64,000 nt of DNA from Deroplatys truncata (taxonomy: Eukaryota; Arthropoda; Insecta; Mantodea; Mantidae). The position numbers and the translations under genes are program-made. The stretch covers positions 128,778,295-128,842,294 of the forward strand of contig CM060977.1 of NCBI GenBank assembly GCA_030765065.1, written 5' to 3'. Below the pieces are notes generated by a model. It was not told where the DNA came from, made no database searches, and saw nothing but the letters and a program-made list of their open reading frames with translations. Of the stretch, positions 23,225 through 33,739 are shown piece after piece (position 1 is the stretch's first letter; each line of letters begins with the position of its first letter).

Positions 23225-24927
23225 TGTCGTTTACAATGAGAGATTCGAAATCGGGAATTATGTTGTTTACAGCTAGATGTAACTGGTCATGAAGATGTTC
23301 GTTCGTCTGTCAGGATCTGCATTTGCTTTTTACTAATTTAATCATGGAAAATAATTATTCACAGACGTACGTTGTATAAAACATTGCTTCCATGGAATTT
23401 GCATATGATCGAAGTTTCGGATGTTTATTGTCGCATAAGATTTTAAAACATTCTACTCCTATTAAATCCTTGCATCTGACTTTCATGATTTCGTCAGATT
23501 GTAAATGAATCAGCTCCTCTTGCAGATTGATTCTGGCCTTTCTTACGGATATGTTTAATGGATAGACATACACTGATATATCATATTTAAAAACCCTAAA
23601 ATCACGAAATCTGTAATCACAAAATTCGCTTTTAAGTGTTAAGAGAATACTAATTTAAATACTGGATTTATCGGAGGAGAAATTTGAAAGGAGATGTAAA
23701 CATGGAGAATAGTACACCTGCCCCTCTTTCAAGTGATCTACCCAGAGTGAAAGTGTGTTTACGAACGCCTGCACTGAACTATACTTATCAACAATATTTT
23801 GATTGCGTCGTTGAAATGTAGTATTCAGCGTGTTTAAGTGCATACATATATCGCATAAGAAAGCTAAGTCGCAGACCCAGACCTCGTTATTTAGTTCTTA
23901 AATTTCCATTCCCTAAAATAAGGAAACAATAAAATTACAATAAAATGACCTTAAATCATATGAGAATAATGTAAATGTAAAGCTAAAATAAATTGCCTTT
24001 TCTTTCATGAATCCGGGGAATGCATCTCTGAGGTCGAAGAACCGACGTAACATTGCATCTCTGTTAAGCCATCTAACACCGCACAAATACTTAATATCTT
24101 AAATGATTCTCCCATATTTTTAAGTATACATATTTTGAAACTGTCGGTGTTTCAAAGCACTTCCTTTTATTTTGTTCACAACACAATCCATCACTATTGT
24201 AGTGTAACCGACTTGGCACAAAGTGCTTCTTGATGCAACAGACAATGCCAAGCATAAAAATTGCTCGAAATACCTTTATCACTGAATAAAGTGTTTTAAC
24301 CTGTCAACCCACTTTTCCCCAAACATGGCCTTTGCCCCGTCTGATACTAATTTTGACCACTGTAAACAATATCTTTCAATACTAATTTTTAGAGCTTTAA
24401 ATATCTCCTCGCCAGTAGTACTGCCTTTTAGTGGGACTAAATCGAGCAAATACTCAACATTAGGTTCCTTATCAACACCTCGAATGAAAATGGTCAATTG
24501 AGGTGTCAGTTACATCTGTACTCTCGTCGTGCAAGAGAAAACTTCACAAAGTCAGCCATTTTCAAATCCATCTGTCTTATTATGTCGGCAGAAAGCACTT
24601 CAACTTTCTTTGCAATGGTTTGTCGGAAAATATGCAAACACTCGAAATTATGGACCTGTTGAGGACATAAACTCCCAGCAATTAAACATGTTTTAATAAA
24701 TTCTCCTTCCTGAAATGCCTTAAGGCCTTTGCAATTTCCCAGGTTACAATATAACTAGCATAATTTCTTTTCTCTGCCATAGTTTGAGTCTTTGTAGTTG
24801 GTTTAGGTCCATTGTTTTCTATAAATTTCAAAATTTCTTGCGTTCTTTCGCGTCCTGTGAACATATTGGAAATTAGCAATCTGATCTGTGGTTTAAATAA
24901 GAATTAAAGTCTCATTAAGTAAAATGT

Positions 24928-24974
<47 letters not shown>

Positions 24975-25150
24975 TACAGACCCAACTTACCTTGTAACTT
25001 GGCATATTCGGAATGATAAGTATTGTAATGGCGTTTCATGTTGAATTGCATTATTCTGCTTTGGGACATATTAAACATTTTGCATTGCCACCATCCTCAA
25101 CGAAGAAGTTCTCCCATTCCATGAAATGTTCTGCTCTTCGAACGTTGCTT
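23225..25150 (-). pseudogene. hAT transposase, ZBED5/GTF2IRD2-like, decayed
   Basis: Minus-strand order of recognisable parts. A BED-type finger near 25100-25000: WENFFVEDGGNAKCLICPK, then after a shift FNMKRHYNTYHSEYAKLQG, giving C-x2-C and H-x4-H. A candidate 95-bp intron follows. Next come MFTGRERTQEILKF, ASYIVTWEIAKAL, EGEFIKTCLIAGSLCP, KKVEVLSADIIRQM and DESTDVTD (start of the RNase H-like fold, first catalytic aspartate area), then MTIFIRGVDKEPNVEYLLDL, VPLKGSTTGEEIFKAL, SKLVSDGAKAMFGEK, HCLLHQEALCAK, VRWLNRDAMLRRFFDLRD, DLAFLCDICMHLNTLN, INLQEELIHLQSDEIMK and finally the hAT dimerisation tail TTYVCE*LFSMIKLVKSKCR with an in-frame stop. Several frameshifts and stops break it. The family also includes domesticated host genes, but the intact TSD and TIRs argue that this is a mobile copy. 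Confidence 0.9.
24896..24990 (-). other. Candidate intron in the hAT transposase, holding (AAT)n
   Basis: On the minus strand the BED exon ends AAGTTACAAG followed by GTAAGT, a textbook donor. A pyrimidine-rich stretch ending TTAAACCACAG gives an acceptor 95 bases later. A run of about a dozen AAT units (24930-24973) lies inside. Splicing would join LQG to DQIANFQ, after which a one-base shift is needed to reach MFTGRERTQ. Confidence 0.5.
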
Positions 25151-25309
25151 TGCAAGCGGCATTGCTAGCCGCCACTGTTTGACGTAGTACTGACCACGCT
25201 GACATGAGTAGGAGGAGAAGGGCCAGAGAAGCTATGGAGGGGTAGTTCGCGAGTCAACTGAAGCGCAAATCGACTCGCGAAGCACTGTTTCGCCATGGCT
25301 GCTTTATGG

Positions 25310-26540
25310 TATCAGTTTAGTTTGGCTACAGACTCTCCTTGCTTAGCTGTTTCCATTAGGGTACTTTACTTTCATTATCAAGTATTTTGTATTTTCAAAA
25401 AAATGCGAGCGTATAAAAAGTTATAAATTATTAATTTGTGAAATGTTTTACAATTTTAGAAAATTAAAACACTGCATTCAATATTTTCGTTTTAAGCCCT
25501 CGAATATTAACCGAGACCATTGAGAGCCATTTTCCCGAAACAACTAGCTGCAATCATTTAAAAACAATAAACTAATGCATACCCACTAGTAAACGATAGA
25601 GGGCAGAGATGATCATGTGAATGTAACACATGAAATCTTTTTTTCTCCTCAAAATCTGATAGCAAGATTTCACTTCAGCATACACATATTTTTGTTGTCG
25701 AGGAACTATCTGCCGATTTAATTCTATTAACAATATTAAGCTTAGAGGCCGTCAGAAAAAGTACTTCAACACTTAATTCTAAATATGAATATTTGTCAGC
25801 TAAAGCAAATAACAAAATGCAATAAATGAGCACTTTCATAGATGCGAGGTGAAAGTTAGAATTGCCTCAACGAAATGGATTGACGTGTGCTCCACATCGT
25901 TTGGACAGATTGATCAGGGATCCGCCGGAAATAGGAGTTTACATTTCAGCGGTAATAGGCCAGAAGACGGAGCTCTAATACCGTACTCTCGAGAGTTAGA
26001 CCGTTGTGCTACGACGGAAGTTCGATACGTGATTAGTGACGTCAATACGCTGAAGTGGCGAGAGGAACAAACCATTATGTTAATGGTGGCTCTGGATGCT
26101 GGAGGTTTCAGCAGGCCTTGGGGAGCAAGAACGGCTTACGGGCCTTAGAGAAAACCATTTACTTGGTTTTAAAGATAAAGAAATAGATAAATTCAAGTAG
26201 AACTACTGCCATAAACGGTTGTCTATTTGTTGTGAACTAAATGAGTATATACGGATTAAAGAATAGATCACGTTAAGTTGAGAAACGAGATTATTGGAAC
26301 TGAGGAAAATATTTTAAAAACGAGGAAATGGAAGATTGAATATCCTATACATACTATCGAATTTACTGATAAGAACTTACTTACAGCCCTTGATAAATAA
26401 CTACTGATATTGCAGAAATATTAAGTAACTGACTTTAAATTTGTCACAGAATTTGTCAACGCGCGTATCTGTACTGTACGAGGCCAAGAAAACCTGATCA
26501 TGCGAAAATAAACACTTCGTACATTAATAAATTATTCTTT
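25310..26540. other. Spacer with an R1 end fragment and a tRNA-like piece
   Basis: About 25575-25640 is the last ~65 bp of an R1 copy (AGTAAACGATAGAGGGCAGAG then CATGTGAATGTAACACATG). At 25880-26010 the minus strand shows CGTCGTAGCACAACGGTC and GAGAGTACGGTATTAGAGC, resembling a SINE or tRNA-derived head. A plus-strand frame of 99 codons over the same interval is not recognisable. The rest is unassigned. Confidence 0.4.
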
Positions 26541-26599
26541 AATGGATGTAAGACTTTCACCCCCAAGTAGTTACAACCGAATACCTAGGGTCATAGCCT

Positions 26600-26862
26600 C
26601 TCGAGGAGCAAGCAAACTTTTCATTCATTGGATGGGTGATCAGCCCAATGTCTGCTATGGTATTAAAAAGAAGGAATTTAAATTTGGTAATGAAATGGAT
26701 GATAGAAAAAACTGCGGATCAAATTATCCAACCCAGTATTCACCTAGCAACTGAGCAAAAGCGCGAAAAAACCTGCGGTTGGATTGGTCCGCCCCCGGAT
26801 TTGAACCGAGGGCTTCCAGAATGCGGGCCACAGAGTTACCGTCTGACGATCCTGTTCTTTAA
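26600..26862 (-). repeat. SINE-2, tRNA-headed, copy 1
   Basis: On the minus strand it begins with a tRNA-like head ending in the B box CGGTTCAAATCCGGGGG and continues with a body shared with 30875-31080: TTGCTAGGTGAATACTGG, GTTGGATAATTTGATCCGC and CTATCATCCATTTCATTACC, then a 3' part CCATAGCAGACATTGGGCTG. Two frames track through it by chance. Confidence 0.7.
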
Positions 26863-26957
26863 ATTAATTAGTTAATAACCAATATTACTACTTTGTCAAT
26901 TATGAAAAATAAGGCTCAAGCGGACGAATTATTTTTTTCCGGAGCACGTTTCGATAT

Positions 26958-27342
26958 TGTTATATACCGGGGTGAGGCCAAAAGGCTTGTAGCTAGATAT
27001 TAAATGTTAGTTACCCTAGCATATACATTAGGAGGCATGGCTGCAAGAGGACCAGAGTCTTAAGCTACGCATTCCAGAGTAGGCGTGGGATAGATAAAAC
27101 AAAATACACAGAATTTCACATTAATCACAATACCTGTGGTTTATTGAATCCACACCAGATACGCAGCCCAAAGTGACTCTAACGCACAACACACAAAGAA
27201 AGTAACGCTCACTTGCCCCACTCTAACCCTCGCCATGCCGGAAGAAATTCATAACCCAAGCCGAAAGAATTACCCCAACAATACTGTCGCCAACGACGCA
27301 ATAATGTGTCTGGCGTGACAATACACACACTTACACGCCACA
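26958..27342 (+). repeat. R4 repeat, copy b (probable solo LTR)
   Basis: Starts TGTTATATACCGGGGTGAGG and ends ACACGCCACA, the TG...CA form of an LTR. ATAT lies on both sides (26954-26957 and 27343-27346), but in such AT-rich DNA this is weak support. It has a poly(A)-type block around TTTATTGAATCC on the other strand. It matches copy a at 16264-16795 in opposite orientation. Confidence 0.6.
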
Positions 27343-27415
27343 ATATATACTAAGTTTAATTGTTATATAAAATAAATACAGAACGATTACAATAAACAGC
27401 TGACATACACATTAA

Positions 27416-29156
27416 CCTTCAGATTGCTATACTTTTGTGCCACCATAAACCACTGAGAGGGGTCTAAGTGGACCTCAGGCAGGAAACTCAAATTAACACG
27501 ATATAATTATCTTATGTTCTATTTAGAACAAACAAAATCATATTAAAGCAACAATTCTAATGTCGCAACATTTTTACCAACAATTACCTCAAAATTAGCA
27601 TTGTCAAACAAGTAACAGAATCACTAATTACAATATTATTTTTATTTTCCAGAACTATTGCATTAGATGGAATTTTGTTTTATTTTTTATTTTTCACTTA
27701 ATTTTGTGTTTTCTTTTTCACTGGGATTCACAACTGCATTTTGACATTTCTATAATGTACTACCAGTACCGTTTAAGCTTTTTACATGGAGTTTTACAAT
27801 TCATGTTCATAAGTGTAACATCCAAGAGACACTACTTTCTGTATTTTCTTACAGTGGGTATTGCAAATTTCTTGCAACTCTCACACTTTTTTACTTTCGC
27901 TACTACGTATAGTAAGTAAGGGAAGTATTGTATTCCACCCAAAAATTCGATACCGAGATTTCACCGGAAATACATGTTTTGAGATCCCCTGAATCCAAAA
28001 AAGCATTTTTGGAAACATGTCCATGTGTGTGTCTGTGTGTCTGTCTGTGAACAGTATAACTCAGAAACGAACAGTCGGATAAACACCAAACTTGGTATTT
28101 AGGTTTAATATCTTTCATAGATGCCACACGAAGGTTTTCAAAAAAATCCCCAAACCCCAGATTACCCTTTACATGGAACATTTTTCGAAAATCTTAATCT
28201 TCTCAAAAATGGCTCTAACGATTTCGATTAAAATATCATGTGTTAAGATATTTTCATGACAAATAAAATGTATATCTTGAATTTTCTGGGAATGTCTCCA
28301 AAATTTTACTATACAAAAATGTAGATCGCGCTATAATACACGATTTATGTCATATACATTTTTTTTGTTGAGTGTACCATTTTCGAGATATTGCTTGTTA
28401 ATCCCTTAATTTTTTAAATACTTATTTTCTCAAGTGGGAATTCGTTATTAATTTTTTTTGTCTTGGATATGCAAATATTATTAATCTTTGGCAAAGGGAA
28501 TGGTGCTGCACCTAGAAACCAGCTACTAAGAGATATGTATGTGCTTAAAGGCTACTGTATTTCTATATTGCCCTTGTAAATATATATTCCCCTTACATCT
28601 ACAAGAAAATTAGCAATAAGATAGAGTCTGCAAATGTTTATCTCGATTAACATGAAGTAGATGGAGAATAAGCGTTTGTAAAAATAGTAGTACAACAGTA
28701 GAGAAAGTGATGTGAGTGTAACACATCAGATTTTTTAGTTCTTATATTATTTTTTCTTGGACATAAATGACATAGGCCTTTTAAATGTTTAATCTTTCCA
28801 TTTCCACATGACTACACCTCACAATACACACTAGGAAAGTACTGAACTGTTTCCAAACAAGTTTAAACCAACAATGTATGCTAGAATAACTGAAAATGAT
28901 ATAATGCCTAAAAATCACAAGGCAGCCAACATGAAGCTCTCAAGATGCACAAAGTTTTATGAGACATGAACTGCTATTGAAGGTGCAAGTGGTCCCCAAG
29001 TTGTATTTAATTTTTACAGTTGTATTTATTGAACATTTTATGGTAATAAAGCTGATTAAATTTGTATTACATTACAAAATTTTCAAAACTGTAAATTAGG
29101 TATTTCATAAACAGTTTAACGCAGGGTCCAACTGGATCCCGATACTAGTCTGAAGG
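27416..29156. mobile_element. piggyBac-like non-autonomous element between TTAA sites
   Basis: TTAA at 27412-27415 and 29157-29160 flanks inverted ends CCTTCAGATTGCTATAC and CCTTCAGACTAGTATC (right end inverted). A TTAA target with ends starting CC(C/T)T is the signature of the piggyBac superfamily. Without the R1 copy inside (27891-28736) the original element was about 0.9 kb and shows no transposase, so it would be a MITE-like derivative. The subterminal regions also share a GGACC-type motif. Confidence 0.6.
27891..28736 (+). repeat. R1 dispersed repeat, copy 4
   Basis: Near-complete copy, TTACTTTCGCTACTACG to CACATCAGATTTTTT, lying inside the TTAA-bounded element. It has a private insertion near 28530-28590. 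The minus strand is open for 92 codons at 27903-28181 (LRVASMKDIKPKYQVWCLSD). Confidence 0.9.
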
Positions 29157-29412
29157 TTAAAAACGCAGACATGACACAAATTATATCCTTGGTTATCGCG
29201 TTATTCCTGTCACAATGAAAGTGTGAGTTCAACGGCCTTCGGGGTCCAACCTCAAAACTTCATTTCTCTATGCATTCATAGAAAGCGTTGACCCATTATA
29301 CTACATACGGTAGATGGCGAAGTGTTGCCATGGAGACTTGTTTACGTTTGTCATTTGTCAACGCATCAATTGTGTACATGTAGTGAGTTAACTGTACGTG
29401 TTTCGTTCCACC

Positions 29413-30438
29413 ATGGCTGGACATTCATTTCGTGAACAGGCAGACTTGATTTTTATGTATAGTCGCGCGAATAGTAATGGCCGCGAGGCTGCACGGCTCT
29501 ATCAGATGGAGTTTCCAGACCGAACACAACCGAGTCATCCAACCTTTGTCGCTGTTTATCGTCGCCTTGCTGAGACTTGAACCGTTGCACCATGGACTAT
29601 TGATCGATGAAGACCAAGGGTTGTTCGTACGCCGGAACGCGAAGAACAGATGTTAAAGTGTGTCGAAGACGATCCAGGTATCAGTATAAGACAATTGGCT
29701 GTGGCATCTGGTACATCACACGTGAGAGCATGGAGGGTACTTCACGAGCAGCTCCTGTATCCATATCATATCCAACGTGTGCAGTGCCTTTTGCCTGCCG
29801 ATTATCCACCGCGGGATAACCTTTGCCAATGGTTTGTAGCACAAACAGCCAATCCATTGTTTGTCTCGTCAGTTTTGTTTACAGACGAGGCAACGTTTAG
29901 AAGAGATGGAGCTACTAATTTCCACAACGTACACGTATGGGTAGATCGCAATCCTCATGCTGTACTTCAGGCTAGACATTAGCAACAGTATAGTCTGAAT
30001 ATGTGGGCTGGCATTGTAGGTGACTGTCTAGTAGGTCCATACGTTTCACCAGCACATCTTACTAGTGCTGTCTACAGGGAAGCACATTCTTCCCGACTTA
30101 CTTCACGAAGATGTGTCCCTGCAAATAAAAAAGAACGTGTGGTTTATGCATGATGGGGCTCCGGGACATTTTAGTCGCATTTTCGAGATGCACTGGCTGG
30201 TATCTACCATGACCGATGGATAGGCAGAGGAGGGCCAGTTTTATGGCCAGCACGTTCTCCCGACCTTAATCCTGAGGATGTTTACCCCTGGAGGCTTCTT
30301 AAATCATTGGTTTATGGAGCAGCCATCCCGAATGCAGAAACGCTTCATCGACGTGTCATGGAAGCCTGGGAAACCATTCGACACCATCCCGGAGTATTTG
30401 ACAGGGAGCGACATTCCATGATGTACAGGCATGCATAG
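29413..30438 (+). pseudogene. IS630-Tc1-mariner (DD41D) transposase, copy 1, decayed
   Basis: ATG at 29413 is favoured over one 15 bases upstream because the conserved text begins there: MAGHSFREQADLIFMYSRAN, then NGREAARLYQMEFPDRTQPS, the helix-turn-helix (DUF4817-like) domain. A stop and shift follow. From 29650: SIRQLAVASGTSHVRAWRVL (second helix-turn-helix), then LFTDEATFRRDG (first Asp), a stop, WAGIVGDCLVGPYV, WFMHDGAPGH (second Asp), a shift, GPVLWPARSPDLNPEDVYPW and the tail MEAWETIRHHPGVFDRE. At the third catalytic place ED replaces the usual LD. Spacing between second and third Asp is about 41 residues. Multiple lesions make it inactive. Confidence 0.85.
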
Positions 30439-30610
30439 AAACAAGAGGAGGACATTTCGAGCATTTATTATGAGTTTTGTGTGTTATAAATGTACCACTG
30501 TGTTGAACACTTCCTAACGAGAAAACAAAGGATTATGGGACATATATTCATATTAACGTTTTTCCTTCCTGTGGTGTAAGGAACCCCTACCGAAGTTTGT
30601 AAAAGTATTT

Positions 30611-30624
30611 CTGAAACACCTGTA
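30611..30624 (+). other. Right terminal end of DD41D copy 1
   Basis: CTGAAACACCTG followed by TA fits the 'CAGGTGTTTCAG' terminal repeat of the 29.4 kb transposon. A matching left end was not found between 29160 and 29400, so the left terminus seems lost or too diverged. Confidence 0.5.
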
Positions 30625-30874
30625 TAATGGAATATAAAGTAGTTGTTCTTCAGGCTAAGAGAAACGCAAACATACAAGCCTGACAGCAACAACTGGCTTG
30701 AGTAATGCCAACCCTCCGATGTTTGCGAAGGACAATATAACCAACAATAAAGTTATAGGCGTGGATGTATAAATTGATGGAAAACGTGAGCAAACCGAAT
30801 TGCCTGTAGTGCGCGTGATGTCAGAAATCTTGGACAAATGATAAAATAATTTTAATGAATAATATTTAAACTAC

Positions 30875-31080
30875 CGTGATGCAGCAAAGTGTGCGACTCG
30901 CATTCGGATACTGTCCTGGTTTCAAATCCCCGGGGCCAATCAACCTTACCCAAGTTTGTTTCGCAGTTTTCCTCGGTTGCTAGGCGAATGCTGTGTTGGA
31001 TAATTTGTTCCGCGAGTTTCCTATCATCCGTTTCTTCACTACATTTCATTTCCTTCGTTTTCACCGCCATTCTAGGCTAC
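30875..31080 (+). repeat. SINE-2, tRNA-headed, copy 2
   Basis: Begins with a tRNA-like head (GGTTTCAAATCCCC as B box), then the body shared with 26600-26862 in reverse: GTTGCTAGGCGAATGCTG, TTGGATAATTTGTTCCGCG and CTATCATCCGTTTCTTCAC. Confidence 0.7.
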
Positions 31081-31144
31081 CCATCCTGGATATGCTACGA
31101 TCCAGAGTTTTTCTCCTCATCAGGCTACTGAGTTTTTTTTGTTT

Positions 31145-31440
31145 TTGTTTTTTATTTACAGACGCTCTTTAACTACTATGGTTCTTAGCGTCCCATTCTA
31201 TATTGGGCGTGAAATACCGGTAATTTTGCTCAGAGGCCTCTTTATCAGGTTTGAGGTTCTTTTAAGTGCCGTAAATCTACGACACGGGAGCACCGGCTTT
31301 ACTTCCCTTCCAAAGGAAGCCATGCCAAGGATTTTTACGCCCGAAAAAATCCATCGCCCACCGCCGGGTTTGAACCCGCAACATTTGTCAGTTCTTGGAG
31401 GTTTTCCTACAGAGAGGAGGGTAATGCATTGAAGAAGAAA
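31145..31440 (-). repeat. SINE-1, tRNA-headed, full copy
   Basis: Minus-strand order: head with B box GGGTTCAAACCCGG, GGTGGGCGATGGATTTTTTC, GGGCGTAAAAATCCTTGGC, TTCCTTTGGAAGG, AGCCGGTGCTCCCGTG, TTACGGCACTTAAAAGAACC, CTGATAAAGAGGCCTCTGAG, CCAATATAGAATGGGACG. The same modules occur at 37600-37850 (plus) and 43925-44175 (minus). Confidence 0.8.
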
Positions 31441-31826
31441 TACTTTAAATAAATGATAAGGAAGGTAATATGACAATTGCTGATAAGGCTATTGGTCACT
31501 TCAATGTACAGTGTCATAAGTTCAGGAGGAACTCCGGGTCGGTGCATTGCTGTGGCAACCATATGCTTATCTCCAAAAATACTTTCTGAGGCTAAGGCAG
31601 GGAAAGCATCTATGAAGTTAAACAATCATTTTCACTACGAGATGACCAATAGAGAGCAGCCGATAAGAGAGGTCGTCTAATTTGTCGCCCGTTCATTATC
31701 ATTCTTGAACAGTCTTAAGGTCAAACCAATGTACACGGCGTTACAAAGCTTCCACTGCAGCATATACATCATATTGTTTCAGCCATACAGTTGGCGTAAA
31801 AGTTAGTCTTAAATTGCTGATGGATA
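31441..31826. other. Unassigned spacer
   Basis: No element recognised. Overlapping short frames on both strands are not convincing. Confidence 0.4.
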
Positions 31827-31828
31827 TA

Positions 31829-33715
31829 CAGGGTGAATCACCTAAAATTTGCGCCGCAAATATTTCGGAAACGTAAAGTGCTATTGATGTGCAGTTTTCA
31901 CAGCATTGATTGGCAATCAGGGGTTCGTACATTTAGCCTATATATAGATTTTAGTAATACTGAGAAAGTGTATTTTTCAGGAAACATAAAATTTCTTAAA
32001 TGGAACAATGCCTAGTTACCTCAATAGAACAAAGGTAGGGTAAATTAGAATGTCAGTGTTCTTTGTTGTAGGATTCTAGTGTAAGTGGTTTGCGAGAAAT
32101 CGTATTTTGAAAAGTTTCCACCCCGACAATTGTTTGTCCTATTCAACCTTCTTAGTTCCTAGGTACATGTTGTTATGTTTGTTTGCATTGGGTTTTCTGT
32201 TCATTGACTGCATTGCGACTTTCTGGTTAGTTTGCGATATTTCAAGCAGTTAGTCGTGAGTGGAAGATGGGGTTTACTAATGCAGAAAAAGTCGACATGC
32301 TCATGGTGTACGAGTATGGAGAGTGTAGGAAGAATGCAGTTCGTTCCTGTACGGTGTATGCGGAAACGTATCCCTATAGAAGACAACCATCTCGACAATT
32401 ATTTATCAACCTCTTCAACCAATTATGTGAAAGTGGTGCTGTAACACCTAGAAAACGTAACAGAAACAAACAAGCGACTGGAGAAGAGGCAGAAAATAAT
32501 ATTGTGGCTGCAGTTGCAGTAGATCCGCAAGTTAGTTCCCTCACAATCACACGTGGAAGTAGCATAAGTCAGACTAGTGTACTGTGCATTCTCCATCGAC
32601 ATAGGTTCCATGCCTATCACATCTCTCTCCATCAAGAGCTGCATGGAAAACGATTTTGAGAATCGTGTTAACTTTTGTACATGGGCATTAAGACATGATA
32701 CTCCAGATTCATCATGTATCTTGTTTAGTGATGAGGCAACATTTACTAATCATAGCCAGGTAAACCGCAGAAACATGCACTGTTGGTCTGTTGACAATCC
32801 CCGTTGGCTTCGTCAGGTGGAACGCCAGCGTCCATGGAGTTTAAACGTGTGGTGTGGGATAGTAAACCATCAGGTCATAGGCGCTTTGTTCTTAGAAGGA
32901 ACAATGAACTCGCACAAGTATCGCAGCCTCCTGACAGACCATCTGCCACATATGCTAGATGTTCCTTTGCAGACTGGGAAGAACCCGTGGTACCAACATG
33001 ATGGCTGTCCAGCCCACAGTGCACGAAGTACTACAGCTTGTATTAAGGGATTGTTTCCAAATCGTTGGATTGGAAGAAGAGGACCTGAACCTTGGCCGGC
33101 CCGTTCACCGGATCTGACCCCTTTAGACTTTTTTCTGTGGGGAAGACTGAAAGACACTGTCTACAAGGATGTATCAACTACACCAGACGATATGAAACCA
33201 CTATTACTGCTGCCTGCTCTGAAATTTCCGCTGAAATGCTAGAACGTGTGCAGCAGTCTTTCCATAGCAGGCTGGAAGCGTGTATGGAAGCTGTCGGTGG
33301 TCATTTGAACACAGCTTTTGAAGGGCTATGTTCTCTTTACTTGTAAGAATCTACAGAAGTATTGTAATTCCCTTTTGTTTTTCTTTAGTTTGTGCTACCA
33401 TAGGTTCTACAAGTTTCGGTGCGTAAAAGTTTCAAAATAAGATTTCTCGTAAACCACCTGCACTAGAATCCTACAACAAAGACCATTGACATTCTAATTT
33501 ACCCTACATTTATTTTGTTGTTGATATAACTAGGATTGTTGTATTTACAAAAATGCATCTTTGCTCAAAAATACACTTTCTCAGTATTATTAAAACCTGT
33601 TTAAGGGCTAAATGTACGAGCCCCTGACCACCAATCAATCCTGTGAAAACTGCACATCAATAGCACTATCCATTCCCAAAATATTTGCGGTGCAAGTTTT
33701 AGGTGATTCACCCTG
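31829..33715 (+). mobile_element. DD41D transposon, copy 2, with ~290-bp terminal inverted repeats
   Basis: Begins CAGGGTGAATCACCTAAAA at 31829 and ends with its inverse at 33715, each with TA outside. The inverted similarity continues inward for about 290 bp per side (31829-32118 and 33427-33715): GTGCTATTGATGTGCAGTTT, TACATTTAGCC, ACTGAGAAAGTGTATTTTT and GGGTAAATTAGAATGTCA recur in both. The unique middle is one transposase gene. Length is 1.89 kb. Small differences between arms show that the copy is not new. Confidence 0.9.
32267..33345 (+). pseudogene. DD41D transposase of the long-TIR element, two frameshifts
   Basis: The ATG at 32267 opens MGFTNAEKVDMLMVYEYGEC, the same amino-terminal helix-turn-helix type as the 29.4 kb copy, followed by TPRKRNRNKQATGEEAENNI. 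The first frame ends near 32659. The next frame (about 32640-33240) holds NRVNFCTWALRHD, LFSDEATFTNHSQVNRRN (first Asp), WSLNVWCGIVNHQVIGALF, WYQHDGCPAHSA (second Asp), then WPARSPDLTPLDFFLWGRLK (third Asp). I count 41 residues between second and third Asp. A further shift near 33200 leads to SEISAEMLERVQQSFHSRL and GGHLNTAF, ending at a stop at 33343-33345. All three catalytic aspartates survive, so only two small indels separate it from an intact frame. Confidence 0.9.
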
Positions 33716-33739
33716 TATATGATCTGGTACATGCTTTGA

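Larger units (their letters stand above)
23060..25301 (-). mobile_element. hAT element, end to end, 15-bp TIRs and 8-bp TSD
   Basis: Bounded by CAGGCATGGCGAGAC at 23060-23074 and, inverted, CAGCCATGGCGAAAC at 25287-25301 (13 of 15 bases agree). Both ends are flanked by the same 8 bp, CTTTATGG (23052-23059 and 25302-25309). A CAG start and an 8-bp duplication are hallmarks of the hAT superfamily. The interior carries one minus-strand transposase gene over most of its length. The whole insertion is preserved although the gene is dead. Confidence 0.92.

Noticed and set aside
30985-31131. Coding frame over SINE-2 (80 codons from 30889)
   Set aside because: The frame follows the SINE body and continues into unrelated DNA; it is not conserved in the second copy.
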